In this document: positions 24,161 to 34,945 of the stretch, piece by piece
Layout: each line of letters starts with the position of its first letter
How positions within the stretch are numbered: the stretch's first letter is position 1
From: Mesostigma viride
Taxonomy: Eukaryota > Streptophyta > Mesostigmatophyceae > Mesostigmatales > Mesostigmataceae
NCBI GenBank assembly: GCA_009746045.1
Contig: RPFO01001959.1
Coordinates: 29,437 to 93,436, forward strand
Reading direction: 5' to 3'
DNA length: 64,000 bases
Notes under the pieces: generated by a model
Told to the model about the DNA's origin: nothing
Seen by the model: the letters and a program-made list of their open reading frames with translations, nothing else
Databases searched by the model: none
Made by a program: the position numbers and the translations under genes

Positions 24161-24996
24161 AATCACCCCCGCCCTGGCTTTCCCTTGAAGCCGCACTCCA
24201 CCTTGCTCGTTGTCACAAGTGACCGCCCTGCCGCAAAACGGGAGCCCCCCCACATCGGGAGGCGTGTGCCCGGCGGCTGTGGATGCATGGCCAGGCCCAA
24301 AAAGGCCCAGCGCATTTGCACTGCGATTGCGCACGGCCAGCCTATCATGACCCCTCTCGGGGCCCCGAGTCGGTACCGCTATGGCCGTCTCCCCATAGAC
24401 CCGGGGTGCTTCGAGAAAAAACGTGGACCTAGCCCAGGCCCCGCCAGCCCGGATGCCCGAGGCCACAGCCCCAGGCACCTGGCTGAACGAGAGTCCGTTC
24501 AGCCAAGACCGCATTCCCCCCGAGGTTTCTATGCGTGGGGAAAAAATTTCTAGCTTAGGCGCTTTTCCCATCGCCGTCCCCAGCCCCAACCACCCCCCCC
24601 TCGGCGGAAGGCAATTGCAAAGTTTGCTGGCCAGCAGCAATTTCCGAAGAAAAAGCCTCAGGCCGCGGACCGAGACACGGGTCGCCAGTGCCAGCCATCC
24701 GGCTCCAACCCGGGGTGCAAGCATCCCCAGGTACGGAGCACCAGCTCGCGCACTGGGCCGACCAAGCGACAGTTGAGCACCTGTCACGGCACCCGGCCCA
24801 CCAAAGACCCCAAGCTGGGGAAAAGGTGCGGACCGGAGGTAATCATTTTCTTTTCTTTTAGTTAACCGGGCGAGGAACTACGCCTGGCCGGTTAACAACT
24901 GGAAGTCTCACCACTGGCCAAGTGGCCGGTGCAACCAGTGCTTTTGGGATTTTGCTCCGCAGCACCCATAGCTGCGGCTGCCGCCGCAACGACAAC
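24161..24996. other. GC-rich stretch between repeats, no supported gene
   Basis: Open frames exist on both strands (24,143-24,787 minus, 214 residues; 24,155-24,553 plus, 132 residues). They are Arg/Pro/Gly-rich mirror frames of GC-rich DNA without recognisable motifs. A plus frame with KLGKRCGPE near 24,820 is too short to judge. I see nothing that can be called. Confidence 0.35.
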
Positions 24997-25387
24997 GAGC
25001 AAAGAAAGAGGCCGACAAAACCAGCCAGAGCGGCTTTTAGTCGCAAAACCTCCCTTATCCCTAGCTAACTGACGTCATTAAACCCTTATGTTCAGTGATG
25101 CTAGTAAGACGCTAACCGTACAGACCGGGGGTAGAATATCCCGAATCTGCACGGCTAGTATTAAATAATGCGTAGGTTGTTCTTTTCAGGGGCACTGCAC
25201 CTCACGCCCCGTTCCGCCCGGGTATAATCAACCCAAGCGCGGAACGCACATTTTATTTAATTCATTTTTCAACCATGCACTATACTGCATCTACTAATCA
25301 CAAAAGCTCTAGCCAAACAGCTACGAGAAAACACTACGACCTATAAGCCGCTCATCCAGCGGCCTCTTGTTCCCGCATTCACGTATA
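24997..25387. repeat. repeat B, second copy, abutting the palindrome
   Basis: Direct copy of 23,616-24,006. Its last bases (CGTATA) coincide with the outer edge of the left palindrome arm, so the junction between host-like repeat DNA and the palindrome is exact to within about two bases. Confidence 0.9.
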
Positions 25388-25665
25388 CTACAAAAACCCA
25401 AGGTGACCCCAAGGGTGGGCACCTGGGACACATGGATCCACGGGAAAATCATCACAAGTGGCCAGGGTGTGACAGTAGCCAGCCTATCATCACAATCCCG
25501 TGGGGGTGCATGGACACGTGTACAATACATCCATTATTATTCATAATAAAATCCAATTACACATTGTGATGCCATGAAATGACTCAATAATGCAAACAGT
25601 GTCCATTGCTTTATTCATTTATTCAAAAACAGCTGTCCTTCATGAACTGTCAAGCCACCAAATGT

Positions 25666-26666
25666 CTACGTCTTCTTCTGGGCGGCCTGGGCGGCCATGC
25701 TCTCTGCGATTTGAGCGGGTGTGAACCCCATAGTCGCCATGTGGTTCAACATCCTCTGCAGGGTGTCTAGTCCAGCAGCAACTTGAGCGTTACTAGGGAC
25801 AGGCTTGCTCCCTGAACCCTGCCCAGCTGCTGGCTTCTCCTGCCCAGCTGCTGGCTCCTCCACAGGAGTGACAGGTGCAGGCTTCTCCTCCTCGCTGGCG
25901 GGTGCAGTCTTCTTTCCAGCACTGGGTGCAGGCTTCTCCTCAGCACCGGCTGCAGTCTTCTGGGAAGGGACGGGGGTCTTCTTGATAGCGAATGACCTGT
26001 CCGCCGGGCTCGGCGTGATCTTTGTTAGCTTTACGCGTCGTCCCACCGGGGGGGACTTCATTGCCCTCTTTGAGGAGGGAGTGGATCCCTCCTCCTTCTT
26101 CACCACAACCTCCCATTGCATGGGAGGGGCTTCCTCGCCCACATCGACCACCTCCTGTCCCTGGAGACACTCCTCATGCCGGACGTGCTCACGCCATGAA
26201 TCACGCGCCATCTTGGCCGTCACCTTGTTGCCATTGCCGTTTCCAGGGCTCCCTCTGAAATTCTTGAGGAAATCGCGCATGCGCGCGTCATACTGAATAT
26301 CGATTTTAGACATAGGGAGCCATGCCTGTGTCGCATCTGAAAACATGGTCTTGACGTGAAGCGAGCCTGCTTCGAACTTGACTCCAGTAAACCTGTCGAT
26401 TTTGCCATCGTCGAACTGCGTCTGAACACGCTCCTCCTCCTCGTCATCCTCATCTGACGAGGAGGAGGAGGAGACGATGTCGGCATGTGTTGCCGCCCCC
26501 CCTGGATGGCCTTGGCCCTAGTGTTTCTCTTCGAAATGTCGTCTACTGTCTCCTGGAGTATATCTCCTACAGCGTGAAATAGAGCGGCGATCGGCAGCCG
26601 CTTCGCCTGCCTCACGTTATCCTTCATAATATCGCTATCCTTCATCGCACCTGGGCTATCGTTCAT
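25666..26666 (-). CDS. unknown acidic Lys/Pro/Glu-rich protein (left-arm copy)
   Basis: The start at 26,666 gives MNDSPGAMKDSDIMKDNV and a helical N-terminus (LFHAVGDILQETVDDISKR). At a run of seven G/C near 26,505 the frame must shift by one base to continue into DIVSSSSSSDEDDEEEERVQ and then VKTMFSDATQAWLPMSKIDI. A Lys/Pro/Ala/Glu-rich repeated tail follows (KPAPSAGKKTAPASEEEKPA, AAGQEKPAAGQG). It ends with a compact helical segment, AGLDTLQRMLNHMATMGFTP, reading like a UBA/CUE-type or oligomerisation motif. With one base restored the product is about 333 residues. Both arms show the same seven-base run, so the shift is either real or a shared consensus error. Function unknown. Confidence 0.6.
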
Positions 26667-27212
26667 CGTGTCACTTCTCTTCTCGTTGCTTGATCAATTA
26701 ATTCATTGCACGCATGCACGCCGCCTTTGATTCATTTTGTATATGTTTACCACCCCCAAAATTCGACAATTTGCCAAGTGGGCCGCCAGCCACCCCCTTA
26801 CAATTCGTTCCAAGTTCAGAATGTACATTATATACGATTCTGATGCGTGATACTGCATTCGTACGGTGCAAGTACCATATTCTGGCGTCGTACGGTGCAG
26901 TATAGGCGCGGGTCTGAATTCGGCGGTCCCGGACTTGAGAAAATTGCCTAAGTCCCAAACACTAAGGCGTATGGGCCTGCTACCTAAGTGCACAGGCCAA
27001 AGTACTTGTCCAAATTGTAATTAAATTATATATCCATGCAAGGCTTGATAAGCACATTGTTCGTGAATGTTTGCATGCAAAAAACTTTTATTATTTCAAT
27101 AAAATCATGAGTAAATATATGAAAATGCACAAGGTCCCACGGGACTTGCCCTATACTGACTACCATGCGTGCTAGTGTACATCACAAATGACAAAGTCCT
27201 AGGGACTTGTCT
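26667..27212. other. intergenic, left arm; no gene
   Basis: This stretch holds the upstream region of the minus-strand 25,666-26,666 gene and the 3' end of the zinc-protein gene. It contains an AATAAAA-type signal around 27,098 and the phrase GGTCCCACGGGACTTG. Short frames here (such as 26,698-26,958) look spurious. The mirror is 34,402-34,945. Confidence 0.5.
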
Positions 27213-28327
27213 CTAGTCCCCCTTCATGGAGCAGGGCCTCATGGAGGGGTTGGAGCCAGACGGGCCAGCTCGAAAACGCTGGGAGGGGTTGGCACCACGG
27301 AAGACCTTCTCCTTCTTCACGACTGGCTCCTCAGAGGTGGGGGGGAGTCAGCAGGGCGCTTTCCCTTGAGGAAGTCGCTCTTGGGGACCTCCACAACGTC
27401 GTCATCGTCATCCTCCACCTCGATGACCTTGGGGGCCATCTTGGAAGGCGTGGTCTTCACCCTCCTGCAGGTGGGCTCCTCCTCCTCCTCCTCCTCCTCC
27501 TCCTCCTTGACCACAGCCTCCTGGGGCTGCTGCTCCTCCTCCTCCTCGGGATCCCGCTCGAACTGGTACCACGGGTCCTCCGCGTCGTCCAACGGCTCCT
27601 CGTCGTCCTCGTCCTTCTCAGACTCGAGGGCCCCCACCTCAGCGTCAGACTCGTCCTGGATTTCCTGGAGGCGCCTGCGTGCCTCCTCCTGGATCGCCTT
27701 CCTCCTCTCGTCCCTGTCCGCCTTCCTCACTTGCCACTTGAGTGGCATGTTGTAGCGAGGGTCGGACTCGCAGGGGTCCACGGGCCTGGGGATGTTCGGA
27801 GCAGTGAAGACGTTCTCCTCCTTGGAGAAGAAGCAATTGACGCAGAGCTCGCGCTTCCAGTTGGCGTTGGGGAAGAAAGCCCACGGAGCGGTCTCATCCC
27901 CGCACTCTGGGCACTCGGGGGGGAAAATCGGCTTGTGGTCGATCTCGTTGTTCTGCAAAGTGGGGCGGGCAGCACAAAAAATGACAAGGGGCAGTGCGTC
28001 TTGTTAGAATCCACAGGAGGAGTGCAAAAATGCAGCCAAAGTCAGCAAAAAACGCAAGGAAAAGAAGTTTACCTCGAGCATGTGCTCGCAGAGGATGCAT
28101 TCCGTGTGGTAGCCACCGATATCCTCGGGGACCTTGCGAAACTTGTCAATGGGGAGCAAGGTATTGCAACAAATGCAAATGGACAGCACTTCTGCGACTG
28201 GCTTGTTTTCCTTGTTCCTTTTTGCGAGAGCTGCGTCAAAAGCGTCGTGGAGCTTGTCTGTCATATCGTGGACTTTGACTCCATTGCCTGGGTAAGCGCG
28301 GACTGGGAAACGCTTAGTGCGGGCCAT
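27213..28327 (-). CDS. CxxC zinc protein with acidic tail, one intron (left-arm copy)
   Basis: Exon 1 is 28,327-28,073 (MARTKRFPVRAYPGNGVKVH, 85 residues). The intron is GTAAAC...TTTGCAG, and exon 2 starts at 27,952. Four CxxC pairs (CICC, CILC, CPEC, CVNC) suggest two zinc sites within the first about 120 residues. A Glu/Asp-rich, Glu-homopolymeric tail and VIEVEDDDDDVVEVPKSDF follow. The frame as read stops at 27,317. Shifting one base at a seven-C run lets it run on through VVKKEKVFRGANPSQRFRAG to a stop at 27,213, which looks like the true end (about 331 residues). A TATA box (GGTATAAAAC) lies about 100 bases upstream and GCCATAGCC about 50 bases upstream of the ATG. It may be a nuclear regulator; exact function unknown. 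Confidence 0.7.
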
Positions 28328-29144
28328 TGTGTTTTGGTGCTAAGGGGTTGGTTTTGCTGAGAGCTTTTTGGCTATGGCGGTTTGGCTTGCAGAATGCCCT
28401 TGGATGCAAAGGGGGAAGTGTTTTATACCTTCCCCGTGGATGACGCATGGGACTTGTGAAAAATCCTGTGGTCGCCGCTGTGACAGGCTGGTAACGGCAA
28501 AACGGCCGTGGAAATCCACGCGGTGAAGGCCGCGGGCCGCGTGAATCCGCGGGAAATCTGATACGAAACCGCCTTTCCCGCGTCACGCCACGCTGGACTG
28601 GCATGTAACCGCCGTTTCCCGCGGCACTCCACGCTGGACAAGTTCAGAAAACCGCCGTTTCCCGCGTCACGCCACGCTGGACTGGCATGTAATCTCCGTT
28701 TCCCGCGGCACTCCACGCTGGACAAGTTCAGAAAACCGCCGTTTCCCGCGTCACGCCACGCTGGCCTGGCATGTAACCGCCGTTTCCCGCGGCACGCCAC
28801 GCTGGACCGGCACGTAACGGCCGTTTCCCGCGGCACGCCACGCTAAAATCGTGAAGTAACCGCCACGCCAACTTGTCAGTCCCGAGCCGCGGCACGAGAA
28901 AACGGAGATCCCGAGATCTTCCAGCGGATTTTTTTGGCGTGATTCCATGTACGGCGTGCTGTCTCACGGGAAATCTCCTGCAAAACGCCTGTTCAGGCCA
29001 ATCGCACGGTCACAAATCGCCCAAAAACTTTGAGGCGGAGAAGGGTCTTCGAAGTGTATATGTGCCCAACCACCACGCCTCCACGAGCACTCACCACTAC
29101 ACACCGCCATAGCCAAGAAAGCTCACTACATCTCTCAGAACACG
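28328..29144. promoter_or_regulatory. divergent promoter region with tandem repeats (left arm)
   Basis: The 817 bases between two divergently transcribed genes. From about 28,560 to 28,860 it carries about seven imperfect repeats built on CCGTTTCCCGCG(G/T)CACGCCACGCTGG, alternating with CTGGCATGTAA or CAAGTTCAGAAAA. Each end has a TATA-like sequence (GGTATAAAAC near 28,425 reading left; GTGTATATG near 29,056 reading right), followed about 50 bases on by GCCATAGCCAA. The repeats may be binding sites for a factor controlling both genes. Mirror: 32,471-33,287. Confidence 0.6.
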
Positions 29145-30368
29145 ATGCCTAGGGCTGGATCCGCTTCTAACTCTCATGGTAGCCAGGGCGTGAGGGGGGG
29201 AATGAGGCCTGTGCCTCGCCCATTTCCAAGGGAAGGAACTCGCGACAGGCCATACGACGCTGAGCAGGAGCAAGAGCCGGGTAATGTTCCTTTTCCTGTC
29301 TTTTTCCGTCTTTTCCCGTGGAGAGCTGTCGTTTGCAAGTGGTTTTGCCCCCAAAAGCTCACCCCTTGTGTGGTTTTCCGTGGCTTATAAATTTGTTTTT
29401 TTTTCAATGCTTGCGTTTTTTTTTTTTGCTTTTTTGTTTTGCTTGCAGAAGAAAGCCGTGACGCCAAACGGCTGAAGGAGATGCCTATGAGGCAGAAGGT
29501 CTCCACTCCCGCCGGCCTCCGCGAACGCTCTTGGCAGGAGAAATACGAAGGGCTGTCCTGCAACGTCAAAAACGCTGTCGTCATCAAGTTGCCGCAGTGC
29601 CCCTTCTGCCTGGCCCCCAGCAAGACGGGGAAGTACGCGAGGCTGGTCGCCCTCATCGACCATCCCCACATCCACGAGTGCAACTGCGTGATGTGCCCCG
29701 AGTGCGTGGAGAAGATGAAGGCGTTCCATCTCACCAAGCCGAACGGCAAGACCACGAACATGAAGTGCCCCATGTGCAGCTGCGAAGTCCTGACGCACTA
29801 CCACAAGTTCTACCAGATGGACCACGCCCTCAACGAGCTGGTGGCCTCCCTCCCCTACGGCTTCTGCGACTACGGCTGCGGGATGTTCCTTCACAGGGAG
29901 GACGTCGACGAGCACTTCGCCACCTGCGAGAAGAACCGCTTCGAGTGCGGTTTCTCCGTCGACATCAAGAGGCAGGACGGCTCCAAGTCCAAGACGGGCT
30001 GTTCTTACACTGGCAGGAAGGCGGACGTGGAGGCTCACATGAAGAGGTGCGCCTACTACCACGAGGCCTGCGCTGTGCTGGAGCTGAAGGAGAAGGCCAA
30101 GCAGGCAGATGCTGTCAAGGAGCGCCTGATGAAGGAAGGCCACGGCGCCAGGGATGACTTGAGGATGCTCCTCGGCTTCACGGCTGAGGAGATGGACGAT
30201 GTAATGGAGCGGCTGGTGGTGAAGGAGCTGGACCGCGTGGGGCGGCTCCCGTGTGCCAGCTCGCTACCTGATGGAGGCCAGGCGTTCCCAACAGATAGCG
30301 AGATACAGAACGCCTCGTTCCCAGTCCTTGATGCGTCACAGGGCGCCCAGTCTGCAAGGATAGTGTAG
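29145..30368 (+). CDS. RING plus TRAF-type zinc-finger protein, one intron (left-arm copy)
   Basis: Exon 1 is 29,145-29,280 (MPRAGSASNSHGSQGVRGG). The GT-AG intron is 29,281-29,448, with a T-rich 3' end. Exon 2 is 29,449-30,368. Phases match and give 351 residues. Residues about 96-165 form a RING-like cluster: CPFC, then HECNCVMCPEC and CPMCSCEV. Residues about 185-245 read as TRAF-type zinc fingers: CDYGCGMFLHREDVDEHFATC and CSYTGRKADVEAHMKRC. A helical Lys/Glu/Ala segment and AEEMDDVMERLVVKELDRVG follow. This is the SIAH/TRAF-like layout of E3 ubiquitin ligases; substrate unknown. TATATG and GCCATAGCC precede the start. The mirror copy at 31,247-32,470 has the same protein sequence. Confidence 0.82.
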
Positions 30369-30807
30369 GTGACAGATGCCAGCATAAGATGTGCATGTTT
30401 TCAGCACTAGGCAGTTGGAGATAGGATGCCAGCATAGGATGTAGATGTTTGCCAGAATTAGGCCAGTAGATATGCGAATGCCTGCATAACACAACGATGT
30501 TTTTTTAATGACTTGGAAAAGATGTGAATGTTCTGGCCCAAACGTAAAAAATATCTAAGTGCCATAGTATATTTAAGTATCTGTAGTTAGGAACAGGCCA
30601 CGTGGCAGCCACAAAGCCCGAGGGTAGCCAGCCGAATCTGTAGTACGAGATCCGACGGTTACGGAACGGACGGGTACGGACGGGTACGGACGAGTACGGA
30701 CGGGTACGGCCAGTACGGAACGGACGCGGCACGCGGAATCCCGTGGACCACCACGAGGCCCCCGTGGGTCCCGGCGGTTTTTAGGTTCCAGGGTTAGTAT
30801 TACGGGC
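30369..30807. repeat. central region of palindrome with GGACGGGTAC repeats (left half)
   Basis: No gene. About 30,657-30,722 carries four to five GGACGGGTAC/GGACGAGTAC decamers. The last about 70 bases before the centre are GC-rich, with CCCGTGG and CACGAGGCCCCCGTGGG. An AT-rich stretch lies around 30,500-30,580. The exact symmetry axis is 30,807/30,808. The right half (30,808-31,246) is the mirror. Confidence 0.8.
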
Positions 30808-31246
30808 GCCCGTAATACTAACCCTGGAACCTAAAAACCGCCGGGACCCACGGGGGCCTCGTGGTGGTCCACGGGATTCCGCGTGCCGCGTCCGTTCCGT
30901 ACTGGCCGTACCCGTCCGTACTCGTCCGTACCCGTCCGTACCCGTCCGTTCCGTAACCGTCGGATCTCGTACTACAGATTCGGCTGGCTACCCTCGGGCT
31001 TTGTGGCTGCCACGTGGCCTGTTCCTAACTACAGATACTTAAATATACTATGGCACTTAGATATTTTTTACGTTTGGGCCAGAACATTCACATCTTTTCC
31101 AAGTCATTAAAAAAACATCGTTGTGTTATGCAGGCATTCGCATATCTACTGGCCTAATTCTGGCAAACATCTACATCCTATGCTGGCATCCTATCTCCAA
31201 CTGCCTAGTGCTGAAAACATGCACATCTTATGCTGGCATCTGTCAC

Positions 31247-32470
31247 CTACACTATCCTTGCAGACTGGGCGCCCTGTGACGCATCAAGGACTGGGAACGA
31301 GGCGTTCTGTATCTCGCTATCTGTTGGGAACGCCTGGCCTCCATCAGGTAGCGAGCTGGCACACGGGAGCCGCCCCACGCGGTCCAGCTCCTTCACCACC
31401 AGCCGCTCCATTACATCGTCCATCTCCTCAGCCGTGAAGCCGAGGAGCATCCTCAAGTCATCCCTGGCGCCGTGGCCTTCCTTCATCAGGCGCTCCTTGA
31501 CAGCATCTGCCTGCTTGGCCTTCTCCTTCAGCTCCAGCACAGCGCAGGCCTCGTGGTAGTAGGCGCACCTCTTCATGTGAGCCTCCACGTCCGCCTTCCT
31601 GCCAGTGTAAGAACAGCCCGTCTTGGACTTGGAGCCGTCCTGCCTCTTGATGTCGACGGAGAAACCGCACTCGAAGCGGTTCTTCTCGCAGGTGGCGAAG
31701 TGCTCGTCGACGTCCTCCCTGTGAAGGAACATCCCGCAGCCGTAGTCGCAGAAGCCGTAGGGGAGGGAGGCCACCAGCTCGTTGAGGGCGTGGTCCATCT
31801 GGTAGAACTTGTGGTAGTGCGTCAGGACTTCGCAGCTGCACATGGGGCACTTCATGTTCGTGGTCTTGCCGTTCGGCTTGGTGAGATGGAACGCCTTCAT
31901 CTTCTCCACGCACTCGGGGCACATCACGCAGTTGCACTCGTGGATGTGGGGATGGTCGATGAGGGCGACCAGCCTCGCGTACTTCCCCGTCTTGCTGGGG
32001 GCCAGGCAGAAGGGGCACTGCGGCAACTTGATGACGACAGCGTTTTTGACGTTGCAGGACAGCCCTTCGTATTTCTCCTGCCAAGAGCGTTCGCGGAGGC
32101 CGGCGGGAGTGGAGACCTTCTGCCTCATAGGCATCTCCTTCAGCCGTTTGGCGTCACGGCTTTCTTCTGCAAGCAAAACAAAAAAGCAAAAAAAAAAAAC
32201 GCAAGCATTGAAAAAAAAACAAATTTATAAGCCACGGAAAACCACACAAGGGGTGAGCTTTTGGGGGCAAAACCACTTGCAAACGACAGCTCTCCACGGG
32301 AAAAGACGGAAAAAGACAGGAAAAGGAACATTACCCGGCTCTTGCTCCTGCTCAGCGTCGTATGGCCTGTCGCGAGTTCCTTCCCTTGGAAATGGGCGAG
32401 GCACAGGCCTCATTCCCCCCCTCACGCCCTGGCTACCATGAGAGTTAGAAGCGGATCCAGCCCTAGGCAT
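31247..32470 (-). CDS. RING plus TRAF-type zinc-finger protein (right-arm copy)
   Basis: Mirror of 29,145-30,368. Exon 1 is 32,470-32,335, the intron 32,334-32,167, and exon 2 32,166-31,247. The ORFs of both exons translate identically to the left copy, so both copies could be active. The two copies point toward each other's 3' ends across the palindrome centre, with about 880 bases between their stops. Confidence 0.82.
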
Positions 32471-33287
32471 CGTGTTCTGAGAGATGTAGTGAGCTTTCTT
32501 GGCTATGGCGGTGTGTAGTGGTGAGTGCTCGTGGAGGCGTGGTGGTTGGGCACATATACACTTCGAAGACCCTTCTCCGCCTCAAAGTTTTTGGGCGATT
32601 TGTGACCGTGCGATTGGCCTGAACAGGCGTTTTGCAGGAGATTTCCCGTGAGACAGCACGCCGTACATGGAATCACGCCAAAAAAATCCGCTGGAAGATC
32701 TCGGGATCTCCGTTTTCTCGTGCCGCGGCTCGGGACTGACAAGTTGGCGTGGCGGTTACTTCACGATTTTAGCGTGGCGTGCCGCGGGAAACGGCCGTTA
32801 CGTGCCGGTCCAGCGTGGCGTGCCGCGGGAAACGGCGGTTACATGCCAGGCCAGCGTGGCGTGACGCGGGAAACGGCGGTTTTCTGAACTTGTCCAGCGT
32901 GGAGTGCCGCGGGAAACGGAGATTACATGCCAGTCCAGCGTGGCGTGACGCGGGAAACGGCGGTTTTCTGAACTTGTCCAGCGTGGAGTGCCGCGGGAAA
33001 CGGCGGTTACATGCCAGTCCAGCGTGGCGTGACGCGGGAAAGGCGGTTTCGTATCAGATTTCCCGCGGATTCACGCGGCCCGCGGCCTTCACCGCGTGGA
33101 TTTCCACGGCCGTTTTGCCGTTACCAGCCTGTCACAGCGGCGACCACAGGATTTTTCACAAGTCCCATGCGTCATCCACGGGGAAGGTATAAAACACTTC
33201 CCCCTTTGCATCCAAGGGCATTCTGCAAGCCAAACCGCCATAGCCAAAAAGCTCTCAGCAAAACCAACCCCTTAGCACCAAAACACA
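32471..33287. promoter_or_regulatory. divergent promoter region with tandem repeats (right arm)
   Basis: Mirror of 28,328-29,144, with the same roughly seven imperfect repeats (about 32,755-33,055), the TATA box GGTATAAAAC near 33,186 and GCCATAGCCAA near 33,237, 50 bases before the ATG at 33,288. Confidence 0.6.
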
Positions 33288-34401
33288 ATGGCCCGCACTA
33301 AGCGTTTCCCAGTCCGCGCTTACCCAGGCAATGGAGTCAAAGTCCACGATATGACAGACAAGCTCCACGACGCTTTTGACGCAGCTCTCGCAAAAAGGAA
33401 CAAGGAAAACAAGCCAGTCGCAGAAGTGCTGTCCATTTGCATTTGTTGCAATACCTTGCTCCCCATTGACAAGTTTCGCAAGGTCCCCGAGGATATCGGT
33501 GGCTACCACACGGAATGCATCCTCTGCGAGCACATGCTCGAGGTAAACTTCTTTTCCTTGCGTTTTTTGCTGACTTTGGCTGCATTTTTGCACTCCTCCT
33601 GTGGATTCTAACAAGACGCACTGCCCCTTGTCATTTTTTGTGCTGCCCGCCCCACTTTGCAGAACAACGAGATCGACCACAAGCCGATTTTCCCCCCGAG
33701 TGCCCAGAGTGCGGGGATGAGACCGCTCCGTGGGCTTTCTTCCCCAACGCCAACTGGAAGCGCGAGCTCTGCGTCAATTGCTTCTTCTCCAAGGAGGAGA
33801 ACGTCTTCACTGCTCCGAACATCCCCAGGCCCGTGGACCCCTGCGAGTCCGACCCTCGCTACAACATGCCACTCAAGTGGCAAGTGAGGAAGGCGGACAG
33901 GGACGAGAGGAGGAAGGCGATCCAGGAGGAGGCACGCAGGCGCCTCCAGGAAATCCAGGACGAGTCTGACGCTGAGGTGGGGGCCCTCGAGTCTGAGAAG
34001 GACGAGGACGACGAGGAGCCGTTGGACGACGCGGAGGACCCGTGGTACCAGTTCGAGCGGGATCCCGAGGAGGAGGAGGAGCAGCAGCCCCAGGAGGCTG
34101 TGGTCAAGGAGGAGGAGGAGGAGGAGGAGGAGGAGGAGCCCACCTGCAGGAGGGTGAAGACCACGCCTTCCAAGATGGCCCCCAAGGTCATCGAGGTGGA
34201 GGATGACGATGACGACGTTGTGGAGGTCCCCAAGAGCGACTTCCTCAAGGGAAAGCGCCCTGCTGACTCCCCCCCACCTCTGAGGAGCCAGTCGTGAAGA
34301 AGGAGAAGGTCTTCCGTGGTGCCAACCCCTCCCAGCGTTTTCGAGCTGGCCCGTCTGGCTCCAACCCCTCCATGAGGCCCTGCTCCATGAAGGGGGACTA
34401 G
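33288..34401 (+). CDS. CxxC zinc protein with acidic tail (right-arm copy, frame broken)
   Basis: Mirror of 27,213-28,327. Exon 1 is 33,288-33,542, and exon 2 starts at 33,663. A run of six C at about 33,693 (seven on the left arm) shifts the frame seven codons before CPEC, so the spliced reading would fail after IFPP unless one base is restored. The second break, at the C run near 34,270, is shared with the left arm. If the six-C run is real, this copy is a pseudogene and the left one the functional gene. If it is a base-calling slip, both are intact. Confidence 0.6.
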
Positions 34402-34945
34402 AGACAAGTCCCTAGGACTTTGTCATTTGTGATGTACACTAGCACGCATGGTAGTCAGTATAGGGCAAGTCCCGTGGGACCTTGTGCATTTCATATATTT
34501 ACTCATGATTTTATTGAAATAATAAAAGTTTTTTGCATGCAAACATTCACGAACAATGTGCTTATCAAGCCTTGCATGGATATATAATTTAATTACAATT
34601 TGGACAAGTACTTTGGCCTGTGCACTTAGGTAGCAGGCCCATACGCCTTAGTGTTTGGGACTTAGGCAATTTTCTCAAGTCCGGGACCGCCGAATTCAGA
34701 CCCGCGCCTATACTGCACCGTACGACGCCAGAATATGGTACTTGCACCGTACGAATGCAGTATCACGCATCAGAATCGTATATAATGTACATTCTGAACT
34801 TGGAACGAATTGTAAGGGGGTGGCTGGCGGCCCACTTGGCAAATTGTCGAATTTTGGGGGTGGTAAACATATACAAAATGAATCAAAGGCGGCGTGCATG
34901 CGTGCAATAATTAATTGATCAAGCAACGAGAAGAGAAGTGACACG
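34402..34945. other. intergenic, right arm; no gene
   Basis: Mirror of 26,667-27,212 with the same AATAATAAAA-type signal (about 34,518) and no ORF I can support. Confidence 0.5.

Larger units (their letters stand above)
25387..30807. repeat. left arm of about 10.8-kb spacer-less palindrome
   Basis: Every feature on this arm has a mirror copy at coordinate 61,615 minus x near the centre; the sum falls to about 61,611 at the outer end through single-base indels. The centre reads TACGGGC|GCCCGTA with no loop. Arm differences I can see are single-base length changes: 7 versus 6 G/C at 27,917/33,693 and at 26,047/35,550, an A4/T3 run near 27,122, and one base near 26,704. The outer end is at TACTACAAAAACCC. 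The 279 bases before the first gene stop (25,387-25,665) hold no other ORF I trust. Confidence 0.95.

Noticed and set aside
24143-24787. 214-residue minus-strand ORF
   Set aside because: Arg/Gly/Leu-rich mirror frame in GC-rich DNA with an equally long plus-strand ORF; no motif.
23616-25387. The two 391-base B repeats as LTRs of a small retrotransposon
   Set aside because: No TG...CA ends, primer site or coding content between them, and the interleaved A repeats argue for a duplication instead.
27207-27755. Ser-rich plus-strand ORF
   Set aside because: Shadow of the CTC/GAG trinucleotide run that encodes the poly-Glu tail.
27731-28360. 209-residue plus-strand ORF opposite the zinc-protein gene
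   Set aside because: Antisense shadow; it spans the intron of the real gene and is not conserved in the other arm because of the one-base difference.
29385-30143. 252-residue minus-strand ORF across the RING gene
   Set aside because: Leu/Val-rich antisense frame; the plus frame has the zinc-finger motifs and correct splice phases.
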